From Pseudomonas chlororaphis (lineage in GTDB: Bacteria; Pseudomonadota; Gammaproteobacteria; Pseudomonadales; Pseudomonadaceae): 64,000 bases of DNA. Below are positions 53,456 to 62,746 of this stretch, piece after piece. Numbering within the stretch: the first letter of the stretch is position 1; the number at the start of each line of letters is the position of its first letter. Below the pieces are notes generated by a model. That model worked only from the letters and a program-made list of their open reading frames with translations. It was not told where the DNA came from and ran no database searches. The position numbers and the translations under genes were made by a program. The DNA lies in assembly GCF_000783395.1 (NCBI RefSeq), contig NZ_JSFK01000006.1, positions 56,354 to 120,353 on the forward strand, written 5' to 3'.

Positions 53456-53509
53456 TTTTTAACCCTGGATAGATAATCCGCCGCAATAGTTACAACCAAG
53501 GACAGATTG

Positions 53510-53989
53510 ATGAGCAAACTCGACCGTTACGACCTGAGCATTTTGGCGGAATTGCAGCGCGACGCCCGCATCTCCAACCAGGAATTGGCCGAGCGCATCG
53601 GTCTGTCGCCCTCCCCTTGCTCGCGCCGGGTCAAGCAACTGGAAGACGACGGGTATATTTCGCGTCAGGTGGCATTGCTCGATCGCAAAATGCTCGGGCT
53701 GAGCCTGACGGCGTATGTGCTGATCGGCATGGACCGGCATACGCCGGAGCGTTTCGAGAATTTCGAGGCAGCGATTCGCACGTTGCCGCAGGTGTTGGAA
53801 TGCAGTCTGGTGACAGGCGTGGATGCGGATTACCAGTTGAAGGTGGTGGTGCCGGATATGGATCACTATCAGAAGTTGTTGCTGGGGCATCTCACCCGGA
53901 TTGAAGGGGTGACCAGTGTGCGGTCGAGTTTTGTGCTGAATCAGGTACTCAACAGCACTGAACTGCCCTTGACCCACCTGCGCAACTGA
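53510..53989 (+). CDS. Lrp/AsnC-family regulator
   Basis: A 159-residue regulator. HTH at about residues 4-50 (DRYDLSILAELQRDARISNQELAERIGLSPSPCSRRVKQLEDDGYI) and a RAM domain with VTGVDADYQLKVVVPD and RSSFVLNQVLNSTELPL. AAGGA precedes the ATG by eight bases. Usual targets are amino acid genes; none flank it here, and the divergent transcript (53195-53455) is the nearest candidate. Confidence 0.88.
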   Translation: MSKLDRYDLSILAELQRDARISNQELAERIGLSPSPCSRRVKQLEDDGYISRQVALLDRKMLGLSLTAYVLIGMDRHTPERFENFEAAIRTLPQVLECSLVTGVDADYQLKVVVPDMDHYQKLLLGHLTRIEGVTSVRSSFVLNQVLNSTELPLTHLRN

Positions 53990-54020
53990 TCAAAGGCACC
54001 CTCATCGGAACGCCGCCCGC

Positions 54021-54188
54021 CCAGCCCTCTCCCAAAGGGAGAGGGGGCCGACCGTGAGATGCTGAAGAAGTACGCCGACCTGAGGGTTCTGCAGTGAATC
54101 CATAATCGACTCGATCTTTCAGGTCGATGTATGACGCCAGACACCTCGGTCAGTCCCCTCTCCCACTGGGAGAGGGTTAGGGTGAGGG
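54021..54188. repeat. Composite repeat with CCCTCTCCC ends (copy 2)
   Basis: The same ends as 40244-40547 (AGCCCTCTCCC..GGGAGAGGGG and inverse CCCCTCTCCC..GGGAGAGGGTTAGGG). The interior is shorter and carries the core units in inverted order: AATCCATAATCGACTCGAT, CAGGTCGA and AGACACCTCGGTC. It lies between the Lrp and DUF2788 genes. Confidence 0.78.
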
Positions 54189-54284
54189 CAAAGGCTTCGG
54201 ATCAGACCCAGATCAATGCCACCCCACAAACCTTGGCGTATACTCGCCGCGCCCTTTTAGCCCCATGCGCGTCGGAGAAACCCA

Positions 54285-54494
54285 ATGGATCCAGCCTTAT
54301 TAGAAGAGTGGATGATGACCGGACTGGTCAGCATCCTGATCATTTTCATGGGTTTCATCGTCTGGGATCTGGCGAAGAAGTCCAAGGCCGGGCGCTTTGG
54401 CTCGTTCATTCTGTTCTTCGTACTGGGCTTGGGCGTGGCCGCGTTCATCATCAAGAGTGTGGTGATCGGCCTGATCGAATCCGGCGCTTTATAA
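54285..54494 (+). CDS. DUF2788 small membrane protein
   Basis: A 69-residue protein with two transmembrane helices (about 13-28 and 39-62) and a basic loop (KKSKAGRFG) between them. The sequence is a full-length DUF2788 match in pattern. It ends six bases inside the stop region of the converging rluE. Function unknown. Confidence 0.82.
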   Translation: MDPALLEEWMMTGLVSILIIFMGFIVWDLAKKSKAGRFGSFILFFVLGLGVAAFIIKSVVIGLIESGAL

Positions 54495-55124
54495 GCGCGC
54501 CGGCACTTCCTTCCACTGGCCCTGATCAAGCCCTTCAATCGTCCAGTCGCCAATCTTCACCCGCACCAGCCGCAATGTCGGCAGCCCGACGGCCGCCGTC
54601 ATCCGCCGAACCTGACGATTGCGCCCCTCGCGAATCACCAGCTCCAGCCATGAAGTCGGTATGGTCGCGCGAAAACGCACCGGCGGATTGCGCGGCCACA
54701 ACTGCGGCTCATCCAGTTGCCGCGCTTCGGCGGGCAAAGTCATGCCGTCATTCAACTCGACGCCATCACGCAGACGTTGCAACTGTTCGGCCGTCGGCAC
54801 GCCTTCGACCTGCACCCAATAGGTCTTCGCCAGTTTGTGCTTCGGATCGGCGATGCGCGCCTGCAACTGCCCGTCGTTGGTCAGCAGCAACAAGCCTTCA
54901 CTGTCACGATCCAGGCGTCCGGCCGGATAAATGCCGGGCACATCAATGTAATCCTTGAGCGTCGCCCGCCCTTCGCCGTCGCTGAACTGCGTCAGCACAT
55001 CGAACGGTTTATTGAACAGGATCAGCTTCGGCTCGGCCGGTGGTGCCTTGGCAACACGACGCGGGGAAGAAGACTGAGGCTTCGCGCCAGGGCGGCGGGA
55101 AGGTGGACGTGGAGGACGGGACAT
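54489..55124 (-). CDS. rluE: 23S rRNA pseudouridine synthase RluE
   Basis: A 211-residue RsuA/RluE-family enzyme without an S4 domain. The catalytic aspartate lies in [34 protein letters not shown] and [29 protein letters not shown] are the other family signatures. A basic, proline-rich N-terminal extension (residues 1-27, [10 protein letters not shown]) precedes the domain. RluE makes pseudouridine 2457 in 23S rRNA. Confidence 0.88.
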   Translation of the reverse strand: MSRPPRPPSRRPGAKPQSSSPRRVAKAPPAEPKLILFNKPFDVLTQFSDGEGRATLKDYIDVPGIYPAGRLDRDSEGLLLLTNDGQLQARIADPKHKLAKTYWVQVEGVPTAEQLQRLRDGVELNDGMTLPAEARQLDEPQLWPRNPPVRFRATIPTSWLELVIREGRNRQVRRMTAAVGLPTLRLVRVKIGDWTIEGLDQGQWKEVPARL

Positions 55125-55194
55125 GGCGAAAGGAACATCTAACGGTCAGGGCTGCCAATGCTAGTAGCCTGACCGTCAAATGACCATCAACAAA

Positions 55195-56658
55195 TCAGCG
55201 GAACGGCGGCTCGTCGAAGCTGCGCAGTTTGCGCGAGTGCAGCGAGTTGAGTTCAGTGCGCAGCAGATCCACCGCTTCGATGCCGATCTTCAAGTGCTGA
55301 CTGACCGCGCGCTCATAGAAGGCGTTGGCCGAACCCGGCAGCTTGATTTCGCTGTGCAGCGGTTTGTCCGAAACGCAGAGCAACGTGCCGTACGGCACCC
55401 GCAAGCGATAACCCTGCGCGGCAATCGTGCCGCTTTCCATGTCCACCGCGACCGCGCGGGACAGGTTGATCAACGGCCGCTCCTGTGCCCAACGCAGTTC
55501 CCAGTTACGGTCGTCGTAGGTCAGCACGGTGCCGGTGCGCAGGCGTTTTTTCAGATCATCACCCTTCTCGCCGGTGACATTCGCCGCTGCCTGTTGCAGC
55601 GCCATTTGCACTTCGGCCAGTGCCGGGATCGGAATATTCGGCGGCACCACGCGGTCGAGAATGCCGTCGCGACGCATGTAAGCGTGGGCCAGCACGTAGT
55701 CGCCAATGGTCTGCGACTGACGCAGGCCACCGCAGTGGCCGATCATCAGCCAGCAATGCGGACGCAGCACCGCCAAGTGGTCGGTGATGTTCTTGGCGTT
55801 GGACGGGCCGACGCCAATGTTGACCAGCGTCACGCCGTGGCCATCGCTGGCGATCAGGTGATAGGCCGGCATCTGGTAACGGTGCCAGACCACACCGGCG
55901 GCGATCGCCGAGGCTTCGCCGTGATCCATGCCCTTCTCGATGATCACGTTGCCCGGCAACACCATGCGCACGAAACGCGGGTCACTGCGCAATTGCTCCA
56001 GACCATGGACGATGAACTGGTCGACGTAGCGGTGATAGTTGGTCAGCAGAATCCACGGCTGCACATGGCGCCAGTCGCTGCCGGTGTAATGCACCAGACG
56101 GCGCAGGGAGAAATCCACGCGCGCGGCGTCGAACAAGGCCAGCGGCAGCGGATCGGTGTTTTCCCAGTCGTAGAGACCGTCGGCGATGCCATCGGTGGCG
56201 GCGGACAGGTCAGTACTCGGGAACACCCGCGCCAGCACGGCAGCGGTGACGCCGGAGCCGGCCAGTTCATCGCCCTGCTCGACCACGTACGGATACGGAA
56301 TGTTCTGCTGGCTGACGCCGACTTCCACGGTCACGGTGAAGTCGTGCATCAACGGCACAAGCTGCTCGAGCAGGTATTTGCGGAACGCCGCCGGGTGGGT
56401 GACGGTGACGCTGTAAGTGCCCGGCAGTTGCACCTTGGCGTAAGCGCGGGTGGTCTGTGGGACTTCGCCCTGGCAGTGATAGGTCAGACGCAGTTCGGGA
56501 TAACGAAACAGAGCACGCTGCGCAGCGTCGGGTTCGACGCGATCCTTGAGGTAACGCTTGAGCGCCGAGTTCAGCGCACTGGTGGCCCGCTCGTGCAGCT
56601 CGGCCAGACGGTCCACGGCTTGTTCGGCGGTTTGAACGACAATAAACGCTTCGGTCAC
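55195..56658 (-). CDS. amn: AMP nucleosidase
   Basis: A 487-residue enzyme that hydrolyses AMP to adenine and ribose 5-phosphate. The N-terminal domain (MTEAFIVVQTAEQAVDRLAEL) and the C-terminal phosphorylase-like domain (GHCGGLRQSQTIGDYVLAHAYMRRDGIL, AVDMESGTIAAQGYRLRVPYGTLLCVSD) are typical. Start GTG at 56656-56658 has AGGAAG eight bases upstream; an ATG 12 codons earlier lacks a site. Its position near aidB and ladS matches P. aeruginosa PA3970. Confidence 0.93.
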   Translation of the reverse strand: MTEAFIVVQTAEQAVDRLAELHERATSALNSALKRYLKDRVEPDAAQRALFRYPELRLTYHCQGEVPQTTRAYAKVQLPGTYSVTVTHPAAFRKYLLEQLVPLMHDFTVTVEVGVSQQNIPYPYVVEQGDELAGSGVTAAVLARVFPSTDLSAATDGIADGLYDWENTDPLPLALFDAARVDFSLRRLVHYTGSDWRHVQPWILLTNYHRYVDQFIVHGLEQLRSDPRFVRMVLPGNVIIEKGMDHGEASAIAAGVVWHRYQMPAYHLIASDGHGVTLVNIGVGPSNAKNITDHLAVLRPHCWLMIGHCGGLRQSQTIGDYVLAHAYMRRDGILDRVVPPNIPIPALAEVQMALQQAAANVTGEKGDDLKKRLRTGTVLTYDDRNWELRWAQERPLINLSRAVAVDMESGTIAAQGYRLRVPYGTLLCVSDKPLHSEIKLPGSANAFYERAVSQHLKIGIEAVDLLRTELNSLHSRKLRSFDEPPFR

Positions 56659-56767
56659 GATCAGCTTCCTGTGTTCTGACTTGCAGAGCTTCATCTTGCC
56701 TGCATCGTGGCGTCACGGGAACAGTGGCGTTGTGGGTGTACCCAAATCTTTCAGACAAAGCGAACCC

Positions 56768-56859
56768 CTGTGGGAGCTGGCTTGCCAGCGATGAGGCCAG
56801 CACATGCAACATCAGTGTTGACTGACAGGCCGCCATCGCTGGCAAGCCAGCTCCCACAG
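56768..56859. repeat. Paired REP palindrome, GTGGGAGCTGGCTTGCC type
   Basis: CTGTGGGAGCTGGCTTGCCA and its inverted copy TGGCAAGCCAGCTCCCACAG. Same variant as 4005-4096. Lies just past the end of aidB. Confidence 0.85.
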
Positions 56860-56886
56860 GGTTTTGTAGTGTTGGGGAGATTGCGG

Positions 56887-58536
56887 TCAGAAACCTTGCG
56901 GGGTCGAGCGGGCGACGATGGCTTCGACGTCCAGCCCACGCGGCAAGGCGCCGTAAACCCGGCCGCCACCGCTCAGGCGGCTGGCAATGAACGCGTCGCT
57001 GACCACCGAGTTGCCGGCCTCCAACAGGAGCTTGGCCTGCAAACCGAGCGCGATGTCTTCGGTCAGTTGCCGTGCCCGGTACTGAATATCACTGGTGTCC
57101 TTGAACTGCGCCTGCAACTGCTGAATATGCGCGGCCAGACGCCTGTCACCATGACCATCACCGAGTTCGCTGAACAACACGTCCAGCACACCCGGCTCTT
57201 TCGACAACGCGCGCAGCACGTCCAGGCACTGCACATTCCCCGAGCCTTCCCATGTCGAGTTCACCGGTGCCTCGCGATACAGACGCGGCAGGATGCTGTC
57301 CTCGACATACCCCGCGCCGCCCATGCATTCCGCTGCTTCGTTGATCATCCCCGGCGCGCGTTTGCAGATCCAGTACTTGCCCACCGCCGTCACCAGCCGC
57401 GCAAATTGCGCTTCGTGGCGATCATCCAGATGATCCAGCGCCTTGCCCATGCGCAAGCTAAGAGCCAGCGCGGCTTCGCTTTCCAGGGCCAGATCGGCCA
57501 GCACGTTCTGCATCAATGGCTGTTCGCTGAGCAGTTTGCCGCCGACCTTGCGATGCGCGCAGTGGTGGCTGGCCTGGGTCAGCGCCTGACGCATCAACGC
57601 GCTGGAGCCGACCATGCAATCAAAACGTGTCATCGCGACCATCTCGATGATGGTTGGCACACCCCGTCCTTCCTCACCGACCATCCACGCCAGCGCGCCA
57701 CGAAACTCCACTTCACTGGAGGCGTTGGACTGGTTGCCGAGTTTGTTTTTCAGACGCTGAATGTAGAACTGATTACGCGTGTCGTCCGGGCGATGGCGTG
57801 GCAACAGGAAGCAGCTCAAGCCTTTGTCGGTTTGCGCCAGCGTCAGGAACGCATCGCACATCGGCGCCGAGCAGAACCACTTGTGCCCGACCAGTTCATA
57901 GGCCTGACCCGGGCCGCTGGCGCCGACCGGATAGGCCTTGGTGGTGTTGGCGCGCACGTCGGTTCCGCCCTGTTTTTCGGTCATGGCCATGCCGATGGTC
58001 ACGCCGGCCTTGTGCGCCATGCCGACGTTGCGCGGATCGTATTCGGTGGCGAGGACTTTCGGCAGCCATTGCTCGGCGATGTTCGGCTGCAAACGCAGGG
58101 CCGGCACGCTGGCGAAGGTCATGGTCAACGGGCAACCGCTGCCCGCCTCGGCCTGGCTGTGCAGATAGGTCATCGAGGCGCGGGCGACGTGGGCGCCATC
58201 CTGTGGATGCGCCCATGGCAGCGAGGTCAGGCCATGCTCGATCGCCGTGCGCATCAGCTCGTGATAAGCCGGGTGAAATTCCACCAGATCGATGCGATGG
58301 CCGTAGCGGTCATGACTGGCGAACGTGGGTTTGTTCTGATTGGCGAGGAACCCGGCTTCCATCAATGGGCCACCGGCGAGCGCGCCGTAAGCATCGATCC
58401 GCGACTCCGCCCACCCGGCGCCGAACCTGCGCGACCATTCCTGCAGCGGCAGGTCGATGCGGTACAGATTGGTGCCGTCCAGCGACGGTGGCTGGTTGGT
58501 GACTTCGTGGGTTTCGGCGAACTGATGCAGGTTCAT
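56887..58536 (-). CDS. aidB: Acyl-CoA-dehydrogenase-like protein AidB
   Basis: A 549-residue flavoprotein of the AidB branch of acyl-CoA dehydrogenases. It has the N-terminal NQPPSLDGTNLYRIDLPLQEW, GMAMTEKQGGTDVRAN, HKWFCSAPMCDAFLTLAQT, and a C-terminal extension with ECMGGAGYVEDSILPRLYREAPVNSTWEGSGNVQCLDVLRAL. E. coli AidB binds DNA and protects against alkylating agents. AGGAG precedes the ATG. In P. aeruginosa the homologue also lies next to ladS. Confidence 0.9.
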   Translation of the reverse strand: MNLHQFAETHEVTNQPPSLDGTNLYRIDLPLQEWSRRFGAGWAESRIDAYGALAGGPLMEAGFLANQNKPTFASHDRYGHRIDLVEFHPAYHELMRTAIEHGLTSLPWAHPQDGAHVARASMTYLHSQAEAGSGCPLTMTFASVPALRLQPNIAEQWLPKVLATEYDPRNVGMAHKAGVTIGMAMTEKQGGTDVRANTTKAYPVGASGPGQAYELVGHKWFCSAPMCDAFLTLAQTDKGLSCFLLPRHRPDDTRNQFYIQRLKNKLGNQSNASSEVEFRGALAWMVGEEGRGVPTIIEMVAMTRFDCMVGSSALMRQALTQASHHCAHRKVGGKLLSEQPLMQNVLADLALESEAALALSLRMGKALDHLDDRHEAQFARLVTAVGKYWICKRAPGMINEAAECMGGAGYVEDSILPRLYREAPVNSTWEGSGNVQCLDVLRALSKEPGVLDVLFSELGDGHGDRRLAAHIQQLQAQFKDTSDIQYRARQLTEDIALGLQAKLLLEAGNSVVSDAFIASRLSGGGRVYGALPRGLDVEAIVARSTPQGF

Positions 58537-58633
58537 GACGGGGCTCCTTTGGGCAACCAAGGAACTCAGTTAAGCACCGCACCGCAAGCGGTCAAAGTGT
58601 CATAAGCGCCGAACTGGCGGCGCTTTTACCCTG

Positions 58634-60988
58634 TCAACAGCACAGCACCCGACGCTCCAGTGCCGATTGCAGTTCCTCGAATTTCACCGGCTTGTTCAGG
58701 TAATCGACCGGTGCTCCCGTGGCGCAAAGCTCTCGGTCGGCGGTCAGTGCGAGCATGAACACCGGCAGGTTGGCGCAGCCCGGCATGGCGTGAATCTGGC
58801 AGCACAAGGATGCGCCTTCAGGGGCGGACATCTGACAATCGATCAGCACCGCATCGAAGGTTTCCCGCTGCAGGCAGTCCAGTGCCGCTGCGCCGTTGTC
58901 AGCAGTGCGCACGCGGAAACCGAGCTTGAGCAACATGCCGCGCATCACCAGTTGGTTGACGCTGTTGTCGTCCACCAGCAACACCGTGCAATCCTGCGGT
59001 GCGCGAACACAATCGGGCGAAGGCGCGGCTATTGGCGCAGATCCAACCACCGGCAATTCGAACTCGACGTCCAACTGGAAGCGGCTGCCGCTCCCAGGTT
59101 CCGAGCGATGGGTAAGCTTGCCGCCGAGCAGCTCAACCAACTGTCGGCAGATCGCCAGGCCGACGCCCAGTCCGCCATATTCGCGGGTCATCGAACCGTC
59201 GAGCTGGAAGAAGCGCTGATACATCGTCGCCTCGCCCAGGTCGGTAAAACCGATGCCGGTGTCGATCACCGCAAACGACAACGCCAGACGATTGCCCGTC
59301 GACGGTTTGCCGGTGACCCGCAATGCCAGTCCACCGACACGGGTGAACTTGATCGCATTGTCGAGCAGGCATTCCAGGCATTGCGCGAGTTTTGCGCTAT
59401 CACCGTGCAAGCGATCCGGCAGGGTCGGCAGGACATCGACCTTGAAGTCCAGCGACTTGCTCGACGCATTGCCGTCGAATTGCACACGCAACGCTTCGAC
59501 CACCGCGCGCAGGCTGAAACTGCCCGGCGCAGCCTTGAGCTTGCCAGCCTGCAATTCGGTAAGGGTAAGGATGCCGTTGACCATGCGCATCATGTCCCGC
59601 GCGGACCCGGCAGCGGTTTGCTGATATTGCTCCAGCTCCGGATCCATTTCGACGGTTTGCATCAGTTCCAGCGAACCGATGACACCGTTCATCGGCGTGC
59701 GCAGTTCGTGGGTCAGGGTCGCCAAAAATTCATCTTTGAGCTTGTTGCTGTGCGCCAGTTGCTGGTTGAGCACTTCGAGCTTCTGCCCGGCGTCGTACAG
59801 CGTCTGCGCCTGTTGCTCGCGCATCGCGTTGATACGATCGGCCAGTGCCAGCGACAGCAGCGCCACTTCGATGGCCGAGCCAATCTGGCTGGCGTACATG
59901 GTCAGGAACACGTTCGGCAGCAGACCCAGCACCATCAGCGTGTTGACGATGCCGCCGAGCAGAAACGCCGACCAGGCAATGATGAAATAGCGCGCCACGC
60001 GCAAGCCGCGCCACCAGGCCAGAATCCCGGCGGCGAAAATCACCACGGTGAAGGTCAGCGCCAGCGTCGTTGCCAGGCGCAAGGCCAGGGCGTAACTGGT
60101 CATCAGCGACAGGCCGATGACCAACGCGCTGAATGCAATCAATCCGATCAGCACACGATCGAGCCCACGACTGTGGTTTTTGGTTTGCAGGAAACTGCGG
60201 GCGAACTGGCTGCCAAACAGGCCGGCGCAACCAATGAAAAAAGGCGTCGCAGCGTTGGCCCACCATGGGTTGTCCGGCCAGAAGTATTCGACCGCTGCAC
60301 CGTTCACCGACAGTTGATAGAGGCCGAACGAAGCAATATAGAAGATGTAATAGAGGTAACTGGTGTCGCGCACGCTGAGGTAGATGAACAGGTTGTAGAC
60401 CACCATCCCCAGCAACACGCCATAAATGATGCCGAGCACATAAAGGCGCACTGGCTGGTCTTCGAGGTACGCGGTACTCGACCATAACGTCACAGGCGCC
60501 TGGATCGAGCCTTCGCTGGCCAGGCGCAAGTACACGGTTTGCTGTTGCCCAGGCTCGAATGCAAGGTCGAACAAATAGTTGTTCTGGCGGATCTCGCGGC
60601 TGGCGAACGGCCAGGCATCACCGGTTTGCCGGACGAGACGGTAGTCGCCAGCAGCATCGGGCATGTACAGGTCGAGATGATCGAGCGGTGGATACGCCAG
60701 TTCCAGCAGCCAGGTGCGCTGGGCAGCGGGATTGCTCGGACGATAATGCAGATCGATCTTCAGCCAGAACGCCGAGCGTGAATAACCGGCATTGAGCGTG
60801 GCTTTATCGTGAGGTTTGAAATTGCCGGCGGCAGCCTGCGCGCGAACATCGGCAATGCTCGCCTGACCACTCGGGTCTTCGAACACTTGCAGCGACCGGC
60901 CCAGAGGGAGGCTCTGGGTGAACTCGTCGAATTCGACGGCGCTCGCCATGAGGGGCAAGCAGAACAGCAACATCAGCAAATAGCGCAT
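58634..60988 (-). CDS. ladS: Hybrid sensor histidine kinase LadS
   Basis: A 784-residue membrane kinase. In order: signal peptide (1-17), a 7TMR-DISMED2 periplasmic domain (about 25-165), seven transmembrane helices (about 182-385), a HisKA domain with H427 in FLATLTHELRTPMNG, an HATPase with DNAIKF and GLGVGLAI, and a receiver with D717. In P. aeruginosa LadS (PA3974) promotes GacS/GacA signalling and biofilm formation and lies beside thiD, thiE and hemL as here. RetS and the Gac proteins are not in the window. Confidence 0.88.
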   Translation of the reverse strand: MRYLLMLLFCLPLMASAVEFDEFTQSLPLGRSLQVFEDPSGQASIADVRAQAAAGNFKPHDKATLNAGYSRSAFWLKIDLHYRPSNPAAQRTWLLELAYPPLDHLDLYMPDAAGDYRLVRQTGDAWPFASREIRQNNYLFDLAFEPGQQQTVYLRLASEGSIQAPVTLWSSTAYLEDQPVRLYVLGIIYGVLLGMVVYNLFIYLSVRDTSYLYYIFYIASFGLYQLSVNGAAVEYFWPDNPWWANAATPFFIGCAGLFGSQFARSFLQTKNHSRGLDRVLIGLIAFSALVIGLSLMTSYALALRLATTLALTFTVVIFAAGILAWWRGLRVARYFIIAWSAFLLGGIVNTLMVLGLLPNVFLTMYASQIGSAIEVALLSLALADRINAMREQQAQTLYDAGQKLEVLNQQLAHSNKLKDEFLATLTHELRTPMNGVIGSLELMQTVEMDPELEQYQQTAAGSARDMMRMVNGILTLTELQAGKLKAAPGSFSLRAVVEALRVQFDGNASSKSLDFKVDVLPTLPDRLHGDSAKLAQCLECLLDNAIKFTRVGGLALRVTGKPSTGNRLALSFAVIDTGIGFTDLGEATMYQRFFQLDGSMTREYGGLGVGLAICRQLVELLGGKLTHRSEPGSGSRFQLDVEFELPVVGSAPIAAPSPDCVRAPQDCTVLLVDDNSVNQLVMRGMLLKLGFRVRTADNGAAALDCLQRETFDAVLIDCQMSAPEGASLCCQIHAMPGCANLPVFMLALTADRELCATGAPVDYLNKPVKFEELQSALERRVLCC

Positions 60989-61291
60989 TGAAGCCCCAGC
61001 GTGGCTCGTCCGGTTGTGTCAGGAAGCCCCCCATTCCCTTTGAGTAGACGTAAAACCGGTATTACCTGTTATTGGTTTGGATCCAGACTAGCATAGCCGT
61101 TGATGGCCATTGAGCACCATCGAAATATTTCCTACAAAGGCTCTAGAACGGGCGTTTCAGAGCAAAGCAGCGAGCTAGAGCTGTTGAGTCGGTCAGCTTG
61201 TGACAGAGCGGTCGGATTCTCTTGCCAGGTTATCGGCCAGGCACAACGGCACTGAACCCGAAAATCAGCTTTGGTGGTAAGCTCGCGCACC
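60989..61291. other. Divergent intergenic region, ladS and thiD
   Basis: 303 bp with no gene and no obvious repeat. It holds both promoters. I looked for a thiamine (TPP) riboswitch before thiD and saw no CUGAGA-type core in a supporting fold. Confidence 0.5.
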
Positions 61292-62089
61292 ATGAATATC
61301 TACAGCTCCCGCCCCGTTGTCCTCTGTCTCTCCGGCCACGACCCAAGTGGTGGCGCCGGCTTGCAGGCAGATATCGAAGCCCTGCTCGCGCAGGGTTGCC
61401 ATGCGGCTCCGGCCGTCACCGCCCTGACCGTGCAAGACACCGTCAACGTCACTGACTTCCGCGTCCTCGACCGTGAGTGGGTGTTGGCTCAAGCTAATGC
61501 CGTACTCAACGACTCCGAAGTCGCTGCGGTCAAACTGGGCATGCTCGGTTCGCTGGAAATGGTCGACACCGTTGTCGAACTGCTCTCGGCGCACCCGCAC
61601 TTGCCAGTGGTCTGCGACCCGGTGCTGCGCGCCGGCGGCGGCGGACGTCTGGGCAAGGACGAGGTCGGCTATGCGATGCGCGAGCGTCTGCTGCCGTTGT
61701 CGATCATTGCCACCCCTAACCTTCCTGAAGCGCGCATCCTCGCCGAACTGCCCGAAGGCACCGCGGACGAGTGCGCGGAAAAACTCCTGCCGTTCGTCAA
61801 AAACCTGCTGATCACCGGCGGCCACGGCGACGAAACTGAAATCCACAACCGCGTATATAGCCGCGACGGTCTGCGTGAAACCTTTATCTGCCAGCGCCTG
61901 CCGGGCAGCTATCACGGTTCCGGCTGCACCTTGGCCAGCGCCCTCGCCGGCCGACTGGCACAAGGCGAACATTTGGCCAGCGCTGTGCGCAGTGCTCTGG
62001 ATTACACTTGGCGCACCCTGCGCGACGCCGAACAACTGGGCAAAGGCCAGTTCGTCCCGCGTCGCCTGCCGCTGGATTTCTGCTCGTAA
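61292..62089 (+). CDS. thiD: Hydroxymethylpyrimidine/phosphomethylpyrimidine kinase
   Basis: A 265-residue kinase making HMP-PP for thiamine. Motifs LSGHDPSGGAGLQADIEAL at the N-terminus, DPVLRAGGGG and a C-terminal GSGCTLASALAG with the catalytic GSGC (ribokinase fold). ATG 61292; seven in-frame upstream residues have no ribosome site. First of the thiD-thiE-hemL unit, with 18 bases to thiE. Confidence 0.93.
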   Translation: MNIYSSRPVVLCLSGHDPSGGAGLQADIEALLAQGCHAAPAVTALTVQDTVNVTDFRVLDREWVLAQANAVLNDSEVAAVKLGMLGSLEMVDTVVELLSAHPHLPVVCDPVLRAGGGGRLGKDEVGYAMRERLLPLSIIATPNLPEARILAELPEGTADECAEKLLPFVKNLLITGGHGDETEIHNRVYSRDGLRETFICQRLPGSYHGSGCTLASALAGRLAQGEHLASAVRSALDYTWRTLRDAEQLGKGQFVPRRLPLDFCS

Positions 62090-62107
62090 CGTCGTGAGGT
62101 CTGCCCG

Positions 62108-62731
62108 ATGAAACTACGTGGCCTGTATGCCATTACCGACAGCCAATTGCTGGCCGGCAAGTTTCTGTCTTACGTGGAGGCGGCGCTGGAAGGCGGCGTC
62201 ACCCTGCTGCAATACCGCGACAAGAGCAGCGACGAAGCCCGCCGGCTGCGCGAGGCCGAAGCGCTGCGCGATCTGTGCGAGCGCTACAAGACGCGACTGA
62301 TCATCAACGATGATGCCGAACTGGCCGCGCGCCTCAACGTCGGCGTGCACCTCGGTCAGACCGACGGCCCGCTGTCGCCGACCCGCGCGCTGCTCGGTTC
62401 CAAAGCGATCATCGGTTCGACCTGCCACGCGCAAATCGCGCTGGCCGAACAAGCCGCCAAAGAAGGCGCGAGCTATGTCGCCTTCGGCCGCTTCTTCAAC
62501 TCCAACACCAAACCCGGTGCGCCGAGCTGCAGCCTCGATCTGCTCGACCAAGCCAAACGCACGCTGCACCTGCCGATCTGCGCGATTGGCGGCATCACCC
62601 TCGACAACGCCGCACCGCTGGTAGCCCACGGGGTCGACCTGCTGGCCGTGGTCCACGGTCTGTTTGGTGCCGAAAGCACCGCCGAAGTCACCCGCCGCGC
62701 CCGCGCGTTCAATGAATTACTGAAAGTCTGA
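62108..62731 (+). CDS. thiE: Thiamine-phosphate synthase
   Basis: A 207-residue TIM-barrel enzyme joining HMP-PP and thiazole phosphate. GLYAITD at the start, [67 protein letters not shown] and [16 protein letters not shown] are all family motifs. GTGAGG lies upstream. Spaced 15 bases from hemL. Confidence 0.95.
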   Translation: MKLRGLYAITDSQLLAGKFLSYVEAALEGGVTLLQYRDKSSDEARRLREAEALRDLCERYKTRLIINDDAELAARLNVGVHLGQTDGPLSPTRALLGSKAIIGSTCHAQIALAEQAAKEGASYVAFGRFFNSNTKPGAPSCSLDLLDQAKRTLHLPICAIGGITLDNAAPLVAHGVDLLAVVHGLFGAESTAEVTRRARAFNELLKV

Positions 62732-62746
62732 TTTGAGAGCCCGATC

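Larger units (their letters stand above)
53060..53509. other. 450-bp region with a minus-strand terminator
   Basis: Between the divergent DUF6515-like and Lrp genes. The right half is AT-rich near 53440-53470 (promoter of the Lrp gene). A strong minus-strand terminator at 53195-53223 has no recognised gene before it other than the short reading frame at 53267-53455, so an unannotated transcript is likely. Confidence 0.5.

Noticed and set aside
53158-53517. 119-residue minus-strand frame covering the Lrp promoter
   Set aside because: It runs through the terminator and is Arg/Pro-rich without any domain pattern; only the shorter 53267-53455 frame or an RNA is plausible.
60989-61291. TPP riboswitch before thiD
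   Set aside because: No thi-box-like core or supporting stem pattern was seen.
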